DNA from: Datisca glomerata
Lineage: Eukaryota; Streptophyta; Magnoliopsida; Cucurbitales; Datiscaceae
Reading direction: 5' to 3'
Assembly: GCA_003255025.1 (NCBI GenBank)
Contig: QANY01013592.1
Span: 1-64,000, forward strand
DNA length: 64,000 bases
Shown here: positions 12,640-24,205 of the stretch, piece after piece
Layout of the letters: each line of letters opens with the position of its first letter
How positions within the stretch are numbered: the stretch's first letter is position 1
The notes under the pieces: model-generated
Database searches by the model: none
The model's input: only the letters and a program-made list of their open reading frames with translations
Told to the model about the DNA's origin: nothing
Made by a program: the position numbers and the translations under genes

Positions 12640-13347
12640 AGTTTCAATAAGACTAGACATGAACAACTACATGCTATGGAGGTCTCAAGTGATACCAGCA
12701 ATTTTGGGACATGAATTAGAGGACATTGTGTTCAATCTTGATGAGAAACCACAAAACACTGGAAAATGGAACAATGGACCTAGAATTCAGAAACTGAATA
12801 AGGAAAGACCAACTTTTGCTATGTTGTATGAGGTCTTCGATGACAGAAGGAGTGCTAGGGATAATTACTCAGTACATTTGTTCAGCACATGTATGGAACT
12901 CATTATAAATAAGTTTTGCAAACCAATCTAAAACAAGGTTAATTCAGTTGAGAGGATCTTTACAAGGTACAACAAAAGGTAACCTATCAATCTATGACTT
13001 CTATGATAAAATGAGGAGTTTTGCTTATAGTTTAGTTGTTACTAGGCAACCAGTTTCAGAACAAGAACTGGTAATGTACATTGTAAATGTACTAGGATCC
13101 GAGTATGATCCTAGGTGGTAAGCATTACACAAGAACTGAGAATCTTAGTGTTGGAGAAGTTCAATCCTTATTGATGTGCTATGAAAGAAAAATGGCTGAA
13201 AATGAGAACATTATCAAGCTTTGTGCTAATATGATTTCTAGTACACAAAACAAGAAGTTTTTAAATGGGAACCAAAATTTTAGTCAAAATCAGAATATAA
13301 GCAAGAATCATACAAGAAGTGGGTCACAACAGTTTCAAAGTAATGAA
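12640..13347 (+). pseudogene. Copia-2 gag, upstream part
   Basis: The segment opens with NNYMLWRSQVIPAILGHELE (from about 12660), the usual start of Copia gag. After a frameshift near 12930 it continues through a LRGSLQGTTKGN-type segment and DPR.. (about 13100), then TENLSVGEVQSLLMCYERKM and a Q/N-rich tail ending in GSQQFQSNE at 13347. The CACTA-1 insertion starts at the next base. Confidence 0.75.
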
Positions 13348-13550
13348 CACTACTACAAAACTGGTCTTTAATGATAACCATAAATTTTTTTTATGATAGG
13401 TTTGTTAAACCTGTCATAGAAAAAAGGTTTTTGAGTAGGGATATTTTTCCTTTTGAGATTACATGACAGTGTTTAAAAGAGTTGTCATCAAATGTTTACC
13501 TACTATGACAACTATTTTTTAAGCTGTCATAATTTTTTTTTCTTTTTTTT
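13348..13550. repeat. CACTA-1 left terminal and subterminal repeats
   Basis: TIR CACTACTACAAAAC followed by short inverted repeats such as atgataggttt...aaacctgtcat (about 13393-13418) and further atgacag/gttgtcat words up to 13535. Confidence 0.7.
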
Positions 13551-13692
13551 TTTAAGATGCAGGCATGATGCCCATATTTCATTCTAATTACGAAACATTC
13601 ATCTATATAATGCTCAAATTTCTCAGAACCCTATTATTCCCTCTCATCTTTCTCATCTCTTAAACAATCGCTCTCATCTTTCTCAACCCTTT

Positions 13693-13694
<2 letters not shown>

Positions 13695-13737
<43 letters not shown>
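13695..13737. repeat. (CT)n microsatellite
   Basis: About 21 CT units, inside CACTA-1 and just before an exon-like stretch. Pyrimidine tracts of this kind are common in plant 5' leaders. Confidence 0.9.
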
Positions 13738-13738
<1 letters not shown>

Positions 13739-13784
13739 ATCGTTAATTATCAGTAGGGAAGAGGCTTCCACTCTCGTTTGTTGC

Positions 13785-14041
13785 AATGGTGAAGAAAAAG
13801 AAAGCTAGCATTTCCAAGGAGCAATCAGCGGAAGAACGATGGTTCGAGGTGGGTTTTGTCCCTCTGATGTTTGCTGTTTTGAATTTCACGGTGGTCAACC
13901 TAAGGTAAGGGTTTCCATTTTTGTTGCTTTTTGTTACGAGTCTCTTTGATTTTAGCTTCCGAGGCGTGGAGGAACTTGTTCGTCTGGTTAGGCTTGCTAT
14001 GGAGGCCATAAGCCGTTCAAGATTCGGGAGTGCTAGATTTG
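13785..14041 (+). pseudogene. Exon-like fragment in CACTA-1, unrecognised
   Basis: From the ATG at 13785 the frame reads MVKKKKASISKEQSAEERWF and continues to about 13900, where ctaaggtaaggg gives a possible donor. A second GC-richer block (13950-14041) ends in atttgtaagtc, another donor-like site. The composition stands out from the AT-rich surroundings. It follows a CT-rich leader-like tract, as a captured 5' gene end would. I do not recognise the protein. Confidence 0.35.
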
Positions 14042-14441
14042 TAAGTCAATCATTTATATAGTGTATTTTTTTATTTCTCCAGATTGGTATTGAGATAGGG
14101 GAAAAGATGTTTACACAGATCTGTACGAGTTGACTTGATAAAAATTATCAAATAATCAAGTTGTTGTTGTTCTCAGGTTTACTGTCATCTTAATCTTAAT
14201 AAGGATTATCAAATAATTTTTTTTCAAATAAATTTTTAGTATAATTTGAAGCTTGCCTGATGTAAATTTCTTCCGAGCTTCTTATGTTTTAATGTGTTTA
14301 TAATCACAATTTTGTGCTACATTCCTGTTTTGGTGGGGTTATTGCTTACAATCATATTTTAAGCTGGAAAATTTGCAATGATAGGTAGCGTCATGATTGG
14401 TTCACTGTTCTAGGGAACTTAATATGAAAGTTTCATGCAGA

Positions 14442-14552
14442 GAGCAGAGAAGCTTGAGCTTGACATTTGCAATAAATCAGCTGGGGTAAGCAGGAAATTG
14501 AAAAGTGTAGATAGTAATTCTATAAAGAAAAATGTGGCAGACAGATCTCCAG
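14442..14552 (+). pseudogene. Exon-like fragment in CACTA-1, unrecognised
   Basis: Preceded by tttcatgcag (acceptor-like) and opening ERAEKLELDICNKSAGV, a charged, helix-forming stretch, to about 14552 where tctccaggttttc gives a donor-like site. The 14435-14635 frame stays open. No family was recognised. The position inside a CACTA element suggests a captured gene piece, but this is inference. Confidence 0.35.
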
Positions 14553-15157
14553 GTTTTCTCCCTGCACTTTTCTGTATTATCAGATTTTCAACCATCCGAA
14601 TGAACATAAACAAGATAGAAGAAAAACTAAAGTAAATGACATTTTCCATTGAGTGGGGGGTTACCAAAAAAATAGGGTCAACAACATTAATTCCCCTAAA
14701 GCCTCAATTTGTTTATCACATTACTCCCTAAATTTCAAATTTCCTCGTTTTGATATCCTAATTATCATGCTTGTCTAATTATCTTGATAGCTCTAACGAT
14801 TAACCTTGTAAATTTTTAGACTTGGTAGACACAAGATCCTTATTGTCTTTTATATTCTGATTTCCTTATGTGAATTTAGCATTTTTAGCTAGCAGTTTAT
14901 GTTTGATGCTCAAATTGTTGTAGTACTTACCATAACAGATGGTTGTTGTTTCTTTATTTAACTAAATGAAGTTAGCGTAATGATTATTTCAGATGGACTT
15001 CTCCACAAGTAAACTACTATATGGTCTGCTTTTTTGAAGTATATACCAGCTAGCTTAACAACATTTTCATCTCATAGTTAATTTTTATGTGCAGATTATA
15101 TTAGGATCATGGGTCACCATGCTATGAGATATATTGCTCTAAAAGTAATGTATTTTG

Positions 15158-15335
15158 AGAGAAGGTGCATATCATTTTCCTCGTCCTCTATCACCTTTAT
15201 GTAAATGTTAAAGAAATACTAGTTTAGATCTTAGTGATAGCTATATATTTTAGGAGAAGTTGCATATCTTTTTCCTCGTCCACTATTAACTTATGTAAAA
15301 GTTCAACAAATACTAGTTTAGAAGGACCTTCTACA
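15158..15335. repeat. Imperfect tandem duplication of about 80 bp in CACTA-1
   Basis: Two copies share gagaaggtgcatatc/ggagaagttgcatatc, tttcctcgtcc, tatgtaaa and aatactagttta, at about 15158-15230 and 15252-15325. Confidence 0.6.
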
Positions 15336-15909
15336 TTTTGAAGAGGCAGTCTAGCAGATAATTTTACTTTTGGCTTTGCAAAGGGCTTTAGTTACTGAAC
15401 GTTTTTTATTACAAATTTTAATTGAAATGCTACTTGTATAAAATGGTTTTTTATCTTTCTATTTAATTTGATCGGAATACTCATCTACCATGCCTCATTT
15501 TGTTTATTTAATCATTTTCTATTCCTATGAGTTTTTTACATTTCTTTATTATTTATTGCCCTTCTTTTAAGAATTCATGATGTGTGGATAGTCTCATATT
15601 CTTTTCACTTTTTGAATGACGTTTTTTCTTCAAATTGTAACTTACTGAAACAACAATAACAATTTTAATAATGATAATTTTGTCATTGTTTTTTAGATTT
15701 AATATTATGCATCATATATATTGTTTGACTAAAAAAAATATTCCTGCTAAAAACTATTGTCCATCCTTAATACTATAGTTTTTGTAGTTGTGATCATAAT
15801 CTTTACTTTATATTCATTGTTAGACAAATGGTAGCATATTACTTTTTTGTCTAAGTGGTCTATAAAGCATTTGGAATAACAATAAGCAGACTATCTTGGA
15901 CCTTTGTTG

Positions 15910-16057
15910 TTTTTTATTACTGTGAATTGGTTAGCAGCTTGTAAAGACTGATTTGAGTTTTGGTGGGAGATTCTTTTGGTTTCGATTGGATTGCCCATCC
16001 CCTGAACTTTGTAATTATCTCTTTCTTTTAATACAATTCATTTCTTATCCAAAAAAA
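15910..16057 (+). mobile_element. 5'-truncated LINE (L1-type) tail inserted in CACTA-1, with 17-bp target duplication
   Basis: The 17-bp word atcttggacctttgttg occurs at 15893-15909 and again at 16058-16074 (the last A of the poly-A tail is shared). Between the copies lie 148 bp with the typical end of a plant L1 3' UTR: ttggattgcc-catcccctgaactttgtaattatctctttcttttaata, then ccaaaaaaaa. Target-primed reverse transcription of a 5'-truncated LINE produces exactly this layout. Confidence 0.85.
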
Positions 16058-17394
16058 ATCTTGGACCTTTGTTGGTTACACTGTTCTTATGAAGCAAGTC
16101 GTAGTCTATTGCACTTTTTGTTCCACAATACTTGAAATTATTGACAAATTCTAAACTTGTCCTAAGCGTCAAGCTTGAAGGCATGATAGTACTTTAACTT
16201 GAACATAGCCATGATTCTCTTATGTGCATTATTTTATCCCCCCCCCCCCCTTATTTTTATAATACACCCCATTTATTGTGTCTTAACATAATGATACTGA
16301 TTTAAAAAATTATTCAAGTCCTGATAACATTGTCCCTACAAATAGGTTCTATGATTTTGCTTCAGAGGCACAGATGGAACCAACAGTTGATGTATCTCAT
16401 TTTTCATCGTAAAATTCTTGTCAAATTATGTTATAGTTTGTATAAACTAGTAATGAGCAAGACTGTCAGACCTTTTTGTGTAGGACAGAAAAATATTATT
16501 AATAGAATAAATATAAAGTACAAGAACAAATTTTGGAGGGTGAGAAATCCACTAAATACTGAAAATTGAAAAAAATAAAACAATACAAAACAACCAAACT
16601 ACGCTTGTAAAAGATTCCAGTTAAGAAAAAAAGAAGACCTAAGTATATTCTTAAAAAGTTTTTACTTAGACGATCAAGAGGAAGCCAGCAAAGTAACTAT
16701 CTTCTATAAAACAAACTCGTCAGCAAAAAAATTTAGAAAAACTATTCCATTTTAATCTTTTGTCCGTGCTTGGTTCTTGTTCTTTCAATTTTGGCTTTGT
16801 GATAAAGGATGTGGTCTTTTGATAAATCAAGAGAATTCTCTTGTAAATCCTTCCAGAAACTCCTTTTGGATGGTTTAAATTTTCAATCTTCTTTTCCTTT
16901 ATTTTCGATATGAAATCCTCTTCTCCTTTCAAAGTTAAGGTTTTTTATGACTTTCAATTTAAGAAAGGTATACATTTGTGATATTTTTCAAAAGAAAAGA
17001 CCTTTTATGTGTTTGTCTCCTTCTTAGTGTGTTTTCTAAAAATGTAGTTTTGAAAGTTTGAATAATCTTTTCCTGTATTGTCCTTCAGCTTTTGTGTTAT
17101 GGAATCGACTCCTAGTTTTGTTTGATTTAAGCTGGGTGCAGTCTCGTTCAGCTAAAATGATGTTAAGATTGGATTTGGGTGCTTCTATTAAGAAGAAAAT
17201 AGTGCACTAGTTCTTTTCGGCTTTTTTCGTTACTTTGGCATGAAAGAAATAGAAGGATTTTTGAAGATTCTGCTTTCGGAGACATAGTCTTAAGAAAGAG
17301 AGTGATTTTGAAGCATAAGAAGATAAATATTTTGAATCCTCGAGTAAGTAGATGCAGTTGAAAGCTTATCTATGCACTTAAAAGATCAAACTCT

Positions 17395-17548
17395 CCGTCA
17401 TCAAAAGTGTTTTGGCGGCATCTTTTGATGACGGTTTTTGATAAAATGAATTTAGATGATAGCCCAATAGATGAGAGTCACATCCCCGTCATTAAAGAGT
17501 TTTGATGACGGGTATTAAGAGTCATCTAAGCCTTATTTTATAGTAGTG
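17395..17548. repeat. CACTA-1 right subterminal hairpins and terminal repeat
   Basis: A perfect inverted repeat ccgtcatcaaaag...cttttgatgacgg (about 17396-17435) is followed by cccgtcat...tgacggg (about 17486-17513). The terminal repeat gccttattttatagtagtg ends at 17548. Confidence 0.8.
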
Positions 17549-18211
17549 AAAGAAAACTTCAATGGCAGAAGAGGTGGAAGAGGAGGAAGTAATGGCAATT
17601 TCAATGGAAATCGAATTATTTGTCAGGTTTGTGCAAAACTTGGTCACTTTGCTTTAGTATGTTACAGTAGATATGAAAAAAACCAAACTGGGAAATCCTC
17701 TCAAGCAAATGGTTTCTCTGTGCCAAATGGTTATTCTGGTTCAAGCAATCTTCTTGGTAGAAATGGACTCGCTGCCTATATGGCCTCTCCTGCAGCTTAT
17801 GTGTCATCACATGATTCAACACTTGATATAGCTTGGTATGCTGACAATGCAGCAACCAACCATGTAACAACAAACCTCAACAATCTTAATTTGGCTTCAA
17901 AGTATTATGGTAGGGAGAGGTTGGCTGTAAGAAATGGTAAGACACTCATAATCTCTCATGTTGGTTCAGCTCTATTACCTATTAAACATCACCCTTTAAA
18001 ACTGAACTCTTTACTATTTGTGCTTCATATAATGAAGAATCTAATTAGCACCTCTGAATTGGCTCAGAATAATGTTGTGTATATTGATTTTCACTCTAAA
18101 GTCTATTTTGTGAAGCACAATATTTTGGGGAATCTGCCGCTTAAAGGAGTACTTAAAGATGGGGGTACACATGTTGATATGTCCTTCCTATTAGTCTCCC
18201 TATGTATTTAG
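17549..18211 (+). pseudogene. Copia-2 gag C-terminus, zinc knuckle and protease
   Basis: An open 220-codon stretch. A Gly/Arg/Asn-rich linker (GRRGGRGGSNGNFNGN) is followed by a complete CCHC knuckle, CQVCAKLGHFALVC (CX2CX4HX4C). Then a spacer and a protease-like region with WYADNAATNHVT, where the usual Copia active site would be D-S/T-G, so here the triad reads D-N-A and the catalytic consensus is lost. It is the best preserved part of the element and continues the reading frame broken at 13347. Confidence 0.75.
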
Positions 18212-19390
18212 TATTTTTATTTAGTCTGTTTTACCTTTTGAAAACAAGATCTTATATCATTCTTGTAACCTTTCTTTCAGTCAAGAATGTAGAAATAGCA
18301 TACATAGTTCTAATAAGAAGTTATCTAGTTCTGATATGCCAAAATTTACAGATTTTGCAATGTGTAGACTCCCTTCATGTAAAAGTGCTCCTACTGATAA
18401 TAAAAGCTTGTTCAATGTTCATGTTCCTATCTTATCTTCTCCTTTTCAATCTGATATGAATAATTCTGATTCTTCATGTATAAACACTTAGAAATCAACT
18501 GCCTTACACACTTTAATTACTAATAATGTGAACGTATGGCATAATAGGCTAGGGCATCTAAATGAAAAAGAGTTAAGACATTCTTAACTCATAAATATAC
18601 CAATCTCAAACCAGCAAGTTTAATTTTGTACCTCCTGCTAGAAGGGTAAAAATCACACCCTCCCTTTTCCTGCATCCCAAACTCATACCTCCAAACTTTT
18701 AGAACTTATCTATACTGACCTTTCGGGACTAACATAAAAAATTTATAAGGAATGTTTTAGATACTATATAAGTTTCTTGGATGACTACTATAAGTTTACT
18801 TGGATATATCCTCTTAAACTCAAGTTTGAGGCCATATAAACATTCAAAATTTTCAAACCCCTTGTAGAAAACTAGTTTTACAACCACATCAAAACTCTCC
18901 AATCTGATTGGGGAGATGAATTTACGTCGTTTCTCTCCTTTTTACAAGATAATGGCATCATATTTAGACATCTATGTCCATATATACATCAGCAAAATGA
19001 ATTTATGGAGAGAAAGTATATACATATTTTTGAAACTGGTACCTTACTGGCTCAAGCCTCAATGCCTATAGAATTCTGGTGGGAAGCTTTTTAAACCTCT
19101 GTTCACCTTATGAATTGACTCCTTACACATGTTCTCTCTATAATTTCACCTTATCAAAAGCTTCTAAATCAAACGTCTATATATAGCCTTCTTAAAACAA
19201 TTGGATTTGCATGTTATCCTCACCTTAGGCCATGTAATGTGTACAAAGTTGATTTTCACATTAATTTATGTACCTTTTTTTGTTATTCTGTCAATCATAA
19301 GGGCTATAAGTGTTTACATTCTTCTGGGAAAATCTATATATCTAGAAATGATGAGCCATCTTTTCCTTTTTAGTAGATGTTTGTAAAACA
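18212..19390 (+). pseudogene. Copia-2 integrase remnant
   Basis: After a degenerate linker the gag-pre-integrase signature reads VWHNRLGHLNEKELRHS (about 18534-18584). The integrase core follows with LIYTDLSGL (about 18704), ISFLDDYYKFTWIYPLK, LQSDWGDEF (about 18898) and Y.HQQNEFMERKY (about 18980-19018). Stops occur at several points. The C-terminal part to 19380 is only partly readable. Confidence 0.65.
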
Positions 19391-19869
19391 TACATTACCC
19401 TCTTCATCTCACACCACTCATCATGTTTCATGGTCATCAAAACTTTCTTGTTATGTCTTTAAATGTCTTAAATACATTTCATAACTCATGTGTCAACAAT
19501 AGTTCATCTCTGAGTACTAGTGCAACATATATCTCTGTTACTTTACATTCTTCACACAGATTGTAGGTGAAAATGATACAAATCAGGCAGATTTTGGAGT
19601 TATTGTACCCTTTGATCCACACTCTAATAGCTCCCTTTCTAACCATTGATCTAAATCCTATCGGTGAAACACAAAACGCACAAATCCATCTTCTCCACCT
19701 ACGCAAATAGATCCTCCTAGTCATCCCATGATTACCAGGTCAATCAAAAGCCGGTATATCTAAACTAAAGGCTTATTCAACTACAAAACATCCTATGTCA
19801 GTCACTCCCTTTCCAGTCGAACCTAAAAGTGTTAAAGAAGCCATTTCTAATCCTCACTAGAAGCAAGCA

Positions 19870-21000
19870 ATGATTTAGAAGTATAATACCTTGCTGAAAA
19901 ATAGTACATGGGTTTTGGTTCCTTACTCTCCTTCTATGACCTTGGTTGGGAGTAAATGGGTGTTTAAGGTGAAATTAAAACCAGATGACATCATTCTCAG
20001 ATATAAGCTAGGTAAGTGGCCAAAGGCTTTAATCAAACACCTGTGGTTGATTTCACAGAGACTTTTAGTCCTGTGGTAAAGCCTACAACAGTGAGATTAA
20101 TCCTTCATATGTCAACATCTTTTGGCTAGAATGCAAAACAATTAGACATAAATAATCCTTTTTTGAATGGAAAATATGCATGAATAAGTTTATATGACTC
20201 AACCAGATGGTTTTCAGGATGTCTAAAGGCCTAAGTATGTTTGTCAACTAAAGAAATCTCTTTATTGACCGAAAGAAAGGTCCAAGAACTTGGCATGCTG
20301 AACTCAAATCAACTCTGCTGCTTTGGGGCTTCATTGCATATGTTTCTTGATACCTCCTTGTTCAATTATAAAACTTCTGAAATTACATTGTTCCTGTTAG
20401 TAATTGTAGATGATATACTACTTACAGGTAACAATCCCACTGTGATGGACAAGGTAATTCATGATTTGAATCAGAACTTTGCATTAAAAGACTTGGAACA
20501 GGTTCACTATTTTCTTGGTCTTGAGATTTTCAGAGATTCAACAGGTTTTTATCTCTCTCAGTCAAAATATATAGTGATATCCTAAAAAAGACTCACATGG
20601 AAGGAGCCAAGCCAGTCCTATCTCTTAATAGCTCTACTTTTAAACTGTCTGAATCAACGGGAGCCATTTACTGATGTAACATTGTTTAGAAGCACCATTG
20701 ATGCTCTTCAATATTTGTCTTTGACATGACTTGATATAGGTTTCATAGTGTGTAAAGTAAGTCAGTACTTGCACAAGCCAACCACTGCACATTGGCAAGC
20801 CTGCAAAATAGTCATCAGATACCTCAAAGGGACTCTCATAGCTAGTTTATACATTAAAAATCTTCACAGTCCTTCACATTACAAGCATATTAAGACTCTG
20901 ATTGGGCAGGAAGCTCGGATGATAGAAGATCAATTGTAGCTTATATGATTTACTTAGGAGGAAACTTGATATCTTGGTCTTCTAAGAAGCAGAAAATGTG
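19870..21000 (+). pseudogene. Copia-2 reverse transcriptase and truncated RNase H
   Basis: The reverse transcriptase starts NSTWVLVPYSPSMTLVGSKW (about 19900) and includes LLVIVDDILLTGNN (about 20394-20435), where the normal YVDD motif has become IVDD, then NFALKDLEQVHYFLGLEIF. RNase H-like text begins near 20750 (VSQYLHKPTTAHWQACKIVI) and stops around 21000 after ISWSSKKQK, before the DEDD-family C-terminal part. The element therefore ends truncated, about 430 bp upstream of the first TCP promoter candidate. Confidence 0.75.
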
Positions 21001-21010
21001 TATATATATG

Positions 21011-21430
21011 ACCACGCATTAACTTAATAGTGAAATTTTGTTGTCTTCCTAATTTGATATTAATTAGTGTTATTTAAATTTGAGCTCATAATAGATAATA
21101 CGAGCATAACAAGTTAATGTGCGCAGAAACTAATTACACCTTAGAAAAGAAGTACTAGTAATTAATGTCACGTATGTATATTACTTAAATTTCAGGAGTT
21201 CTTTCATCATTTCTCCTTAAAATATGAACAATTTATTGTCTTTTTAGACATATGACATCATATTATTATAGAACATTATAATGAGTTTGGCCAATAAAAA
21301 AATAAACAATTTCCTCAAAATTGGAGTTCATATAAGGTGAGAATCCAAAAACTTGAGCTGTGAAAAATAAAATCTCAGTGCTGCCATTTCTGCAAGTGGT
21401 CCAAATTCAGCATTGGGTTGTGGATGCTTT
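21011..21430. other. Intergenic stretch between Copia-2 and the TCP promoter region
   Basis: AT-rich; no gene or repeat recognised. It probably contains distal promoter sequence of the TCP gene. Confidence 0.4.
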
Positions 21431-21660
21431 AAAGAAGGCTATATAAGCTTGTTTGGTCCCTCATCTATATAAGGTCACTACCGGTCTAACTTCTCTGAAT
21501 TTCTCATTTATCCAACCAATCAAACTCCCAGTATAGCTTCCACCACAACTTTTGGAACCCATATGACAATGACTTGTCTCATTAAAACTACTACTTCTTT
21601 TCTTAATTTTGCCTGTTTTATACCTTTTGCGTGGGCAACTATATAAATTGCAAAACCCTA
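21431..21660 (+). promoter_or_regulatory. Candidate core promoter region of the TCP gene
   Basis: Three TATA-like boxes lie in the proper orientation: TATATAAG (21440-21447), TATATAAGG (21466-21474) and TATATAAAT (21640-21648). A pyrimidine-rich stretch with ccaaccaatcaaac follows the second. Which box is used cannot be decided from sequence alone. Any of them would give a long 5' leader with an intron. Confidence 0.4.
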
Positions 21661-22381
21661 ATTTAAAATTTTCTCATTTAATTATCAATCTGACTCTATT
21701 GATCGTGTGAAAATAGAAAAAAATTTGAAACTAACCAATAATTCCTCAATTGCTTTTAATAATGGATCAGAACATATAAGTTAATTTATACGGATCAAAA
21801 TCTAAATGTGATTTGTGAAAAGCGTAGAAACAGCACTAGCTAGGGTTTTTTGCCCCTTTAATTCATGAAATGTTAAACACACTAGAAAAGGTGCAATCAG
21901 TGTAAACCCCTCATCTTTAAAAAAAATGGTCCCCAATAGAAGTTATGTATCTCTCTACATTGTAAATCTAGGGCAAAGAAAGATCACCAACCAGAAATTG
22001 TTAATTATTAAGCAGTGATTGTCCAGTTTGTTTTATGATAATGTTGAAACTATATATTTTTTTTACTATCTGTATCATAGACGTGTCGATGTTCGAGAAT
22101 GCCACATGGACGCGAGGGCACCATACCTTTTCCTTTTCCTACTACTTTTGCAACATGCTGTGGTTAAATTCCAGCATCTTTCAATAATCAAACTTTGCCA
22201 TTTTTTAAAGGTTATTCCTTTCAAAGAAGTTGAGTGAAGTAAATTATATTGAAAGGGCATAAACTCAAGGATTTCCATAGGTTCCCTCCTCCTCATCTTC
22301 CTCCTTAGAGTTCTGACTATTTGGTTGTCTGACAAGAAGTGATTTTGATAAGTTTTGCATCTCGAAGTCTGTGATGCCGGT

Positions 22382-22792
22382 GTAAGTTTATCTTGTGCCC
22401 TAATTCACAGGAATTTAGAATTTTCCCAAAAATTATACATGAAAATTCAGATAATATAAGATGTTCAGCCTCTTTTTGGTTTTGGTTCTGAATAATTTTA
22501 GAGAAAAGAAATTTTGGGCATCAAATCTAGGATGTATTTCATTATTTTTTTTGTAGAAGTTATTAATGAGAACTGAAGTGACCCAATTTTTCATCTAGTT
22601 TCTAACCTTTGTAATTCTATGACATTTCTATGAGATCTAGTGTTAAGTACATCACAAAAATAAACATCTGAAATTTTACTTTTAGAAGTATGTAAGTATT
22701 TTTTTCTTAATTATATTTCTTTTTCATGAAGAATGTAAACATGCGTATATGTATAAGGCACAAATTATAATCAACTTTCTTTGTGAATTCAG
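22382..22792 (+). other. Probable intron in the 5' leader of the TCP gene
   Basis: A strong donor GTAAGT at 22382-22387 is followed by an AT-rich stretch and an acceptor ttctttgtgaattcAG ending at 22792. The TCP reading frame opens right after this acceptor, without an upstream ATG in that frame, which supports a spliced 5' leader. Confidence 0.5.
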
Positions 22793-22849
22793 TTGATATG
22801 CAACCTCAACCATGAAAGAAGTGTCTTATTGGATGTTCTCGCTGGAGCA

Positions 22850-23974
22850 ATGATGAGAAAAGTAAATGATGATAATGAATTCAAAGGAAAGGGTTTTCAA
22901 GCAAAACAAGAGGGAGAGACGGTTAATGACTGGAAATTCTCTAAAGCATCAACTAGTTCAAGGCAGAGGTCAGGATTTAAAAACCCGAGAATCGTGCGCG
23001 TCTCACGTTCTTTCGGAGGGAAAGACAGACATAGTAAAGTTTGCACCATACGCGGATTGAGAGACAGAAGAATTAGACTTTCAGTACCGACCGCGATTCA
23101 ACTATATGATCTCCAAGATAGGCTTGGTCTCAACCAACCTAGCAAGGTAATAGACTGGTTGCTTGATGTCACAAAGCATGATATCGATAAGCTTCCTCCA
23201 CTCCAACTTCCGCCAGAGTTTGCTCAATTTCATCATCCAATGTTAACTCCTCACCTTGGTTCAAATGAGTCGTCACTATCTTCACTCTCTCCGTTCTTCA
23301 ATCCTAAGTACACAAAGAATTTGGAAGATCAAGCAAGTTTGATAGGAAAATCAAAGTATTGGGATATAGATGCAGAAATTAGAGCAAAGAGCATGAAGGA
23401 ACTTCAAAGAGGAGCAAATGCTGAAAAAGGAAAGTGGATCAAGACAAGAGAAGAAGAAGAAGAAGAAAATCAAACCCAGATGGGTAACAGTTATGGAGAA
23501 CAAATCTCACAAAAAATCTTGCCAATTTCTAATCTATCTTCCATTCCCAACCTCTTAAACAATGCTATTGCATACAATCATTACTATTCTGATCCTTCAT
23601 ATTTATCTCTATCACAACTTGGAAATTACCATGGAATGTTCCATTCCCAAATGGATATAAACTCAAGTAATGTTGTCTCAAATTCAATTCCGCCATCTGG
23701 ATCTCAATTATTTTTATGTCAATCTTCAGCGAGTGATCCTCCAACTCTTTTTCCTTCTTTTCCTTCATATCTCACCACCACCCAAGCAGAGAATCATGAC
23801 CCAAGATCATTCAACAATGTCCAAATGCTAAGTTCAAGTTCTTCACAAGTTTTTCCTAATTCAATCATGCCTACTCTTCATTCTTTTAGCTCTTCTTTGA
23901 AATCATTTCAAGGAAGTATTAATTTAAGGCCTCTTCATTCACAAAACAATGGGAGCCCAAGTAAGGATGATTGA
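22850..23974 (+). CDS. CIN-type TCP transcription factor (TCP5/TCP13/TCP17-like)
   Basis: This encodes a plant-specific nuclear DNA-binding protein of class II (CIN) TCPs, which restrain cell proliferation and shape leaf development. I start it at the ATG at 22850 (a second follows at 22853), giving 374 residues; the frame is open upstream to 22793 but only with TTG. The non-canonical bHLH TCP domain spans about residues 55-113: basic region [20 protein letters not shown], then [30 protein letters not shown] and DIDKLPPL. Residues 194-198 read GKWIK and a later SQLFLCQ motif resembles the TCP5 subgroup. The C-terminal half is Ser/Asn/Gln-rich and probably disordered, with an acidic EEEEEE run. 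Odd points: NQPSK and DVTKHD replace the common SQPSK and EAAKDD. I see no miR319 site, which fits the TCP5 subgroup. There are no internal stops, so it appears functional. Confidence 0.93.
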   Translation: MMRKVNDDNEFKGKGFQAKQEGETVNDWKFSKASTSSRQRSGFKNPRIVRVSRSFGGKDRHSKVCTIRGLRDRRIRLSVPTAIQLYDLQDRLGLNQPSKVIDWLLDVTKHDIDKLPPLQLPPEFAQFHHPMLTPHLGSNESSLSSLSPFFNPKYTKNLEDQASLIGKSKYWDIDAEIRAKSMKELQRGANAEKGKWIKTREEEEEENQTQMGNSYGEQISQKILPISNLSSIPNLLNNAIAYNHYYSDPSYLSLSQLGNYHGMFHSQMDINSSNVVSNSIPPSGSQLFLCQSSASDPPTLFPSFPSYLTTTQAENHDPRSFNNVQMLSSSSSQVFPNSIMPTLHSFSSSLKSFQGSINLRPLHSQNNGSPSKDD

Positions 23975-24199
23975 GTTCTGGCGCAATTCTTAGAGAGATC
24001 AGTTCTTGGCAATAGTGCATGCACGTGTATTCCCATCTAATTTGATTATAGTGAAACTCAAACAAGATTTTTCTGTTGAAATGAATTTTCTGTGAGTTTT
24101 TTTATACTAAAATTTTCTGAACATGGTGACTTCCCTTTGTATTTTTATGGCATTTGTTATACTACATTTTATTTGAATGTTTTTGTAGTGAAATATGTA

Positions 24200-24205
24200 A
24201 TAAAT
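24200..24205 (+). terminator. Candidate polyadenylation signal of the TCP gene
   Basis: AATAAA 226 bp after the TGA stop, in a T-rich 3' region. Plant poly(A) signals are loose, so this is a candidate only. Confidence 0.4.

Larger units (their letters stand above)
13348..17548. mobile_element. CACTA-1: non-autonomous CACTA (En/Spm) DNA transposon inside Copia-2 gag
   Basis: The left end reads CACTACTACAAAAC (13348-13361). The right end, reverse-complemented, reads CACTACTATAAAAT. These are the terminal inverted repeats of the CACTA superfamily. Flanking triplets are gaa (left) and aaa (right), consistent with a mutated 3-bp target duplication. Subterminal inverted repeats built on tgacgg or ctgtcat words occur at both ends (13389-13560; 17395-17515), where transposase binds in this superfamily. 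About 4.2 kb of interior shows no transposase. It has exon-like pieces (13785-14041, 14442-14552), a TC microsatellite and a secondary LINE-tail insertion. Confidence 0.85.
12640..21010 (+). mobile_element. Copia-2: degenerate Ty1/Copia element split by a CACTA transposon
   Basis: Copia domains run on the + strand: gag (12640-13347), then after the 4.2-kb CACTA-1 insertion the rest of gag with protease (17549-18200), integrase (about 18530-19380) and reverse transcriptase with part of RNase H (19870-21000). If the insertion and one 3-bp target copy are ignored, the gag frame carries on in phase. No LTR pair was recognised at either end, so only the internal region can be delimited and the ends are approximate. 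Numerous stops make it non-functional. Confidence 0.8.

Noticed and set aside
22793..22849. Longer TCP protein starting at 22793
   Set aside because: That position is TTG right after a splice acceptor; the first ATG in frame is at 22850, and the family N-terminus fits a start there.
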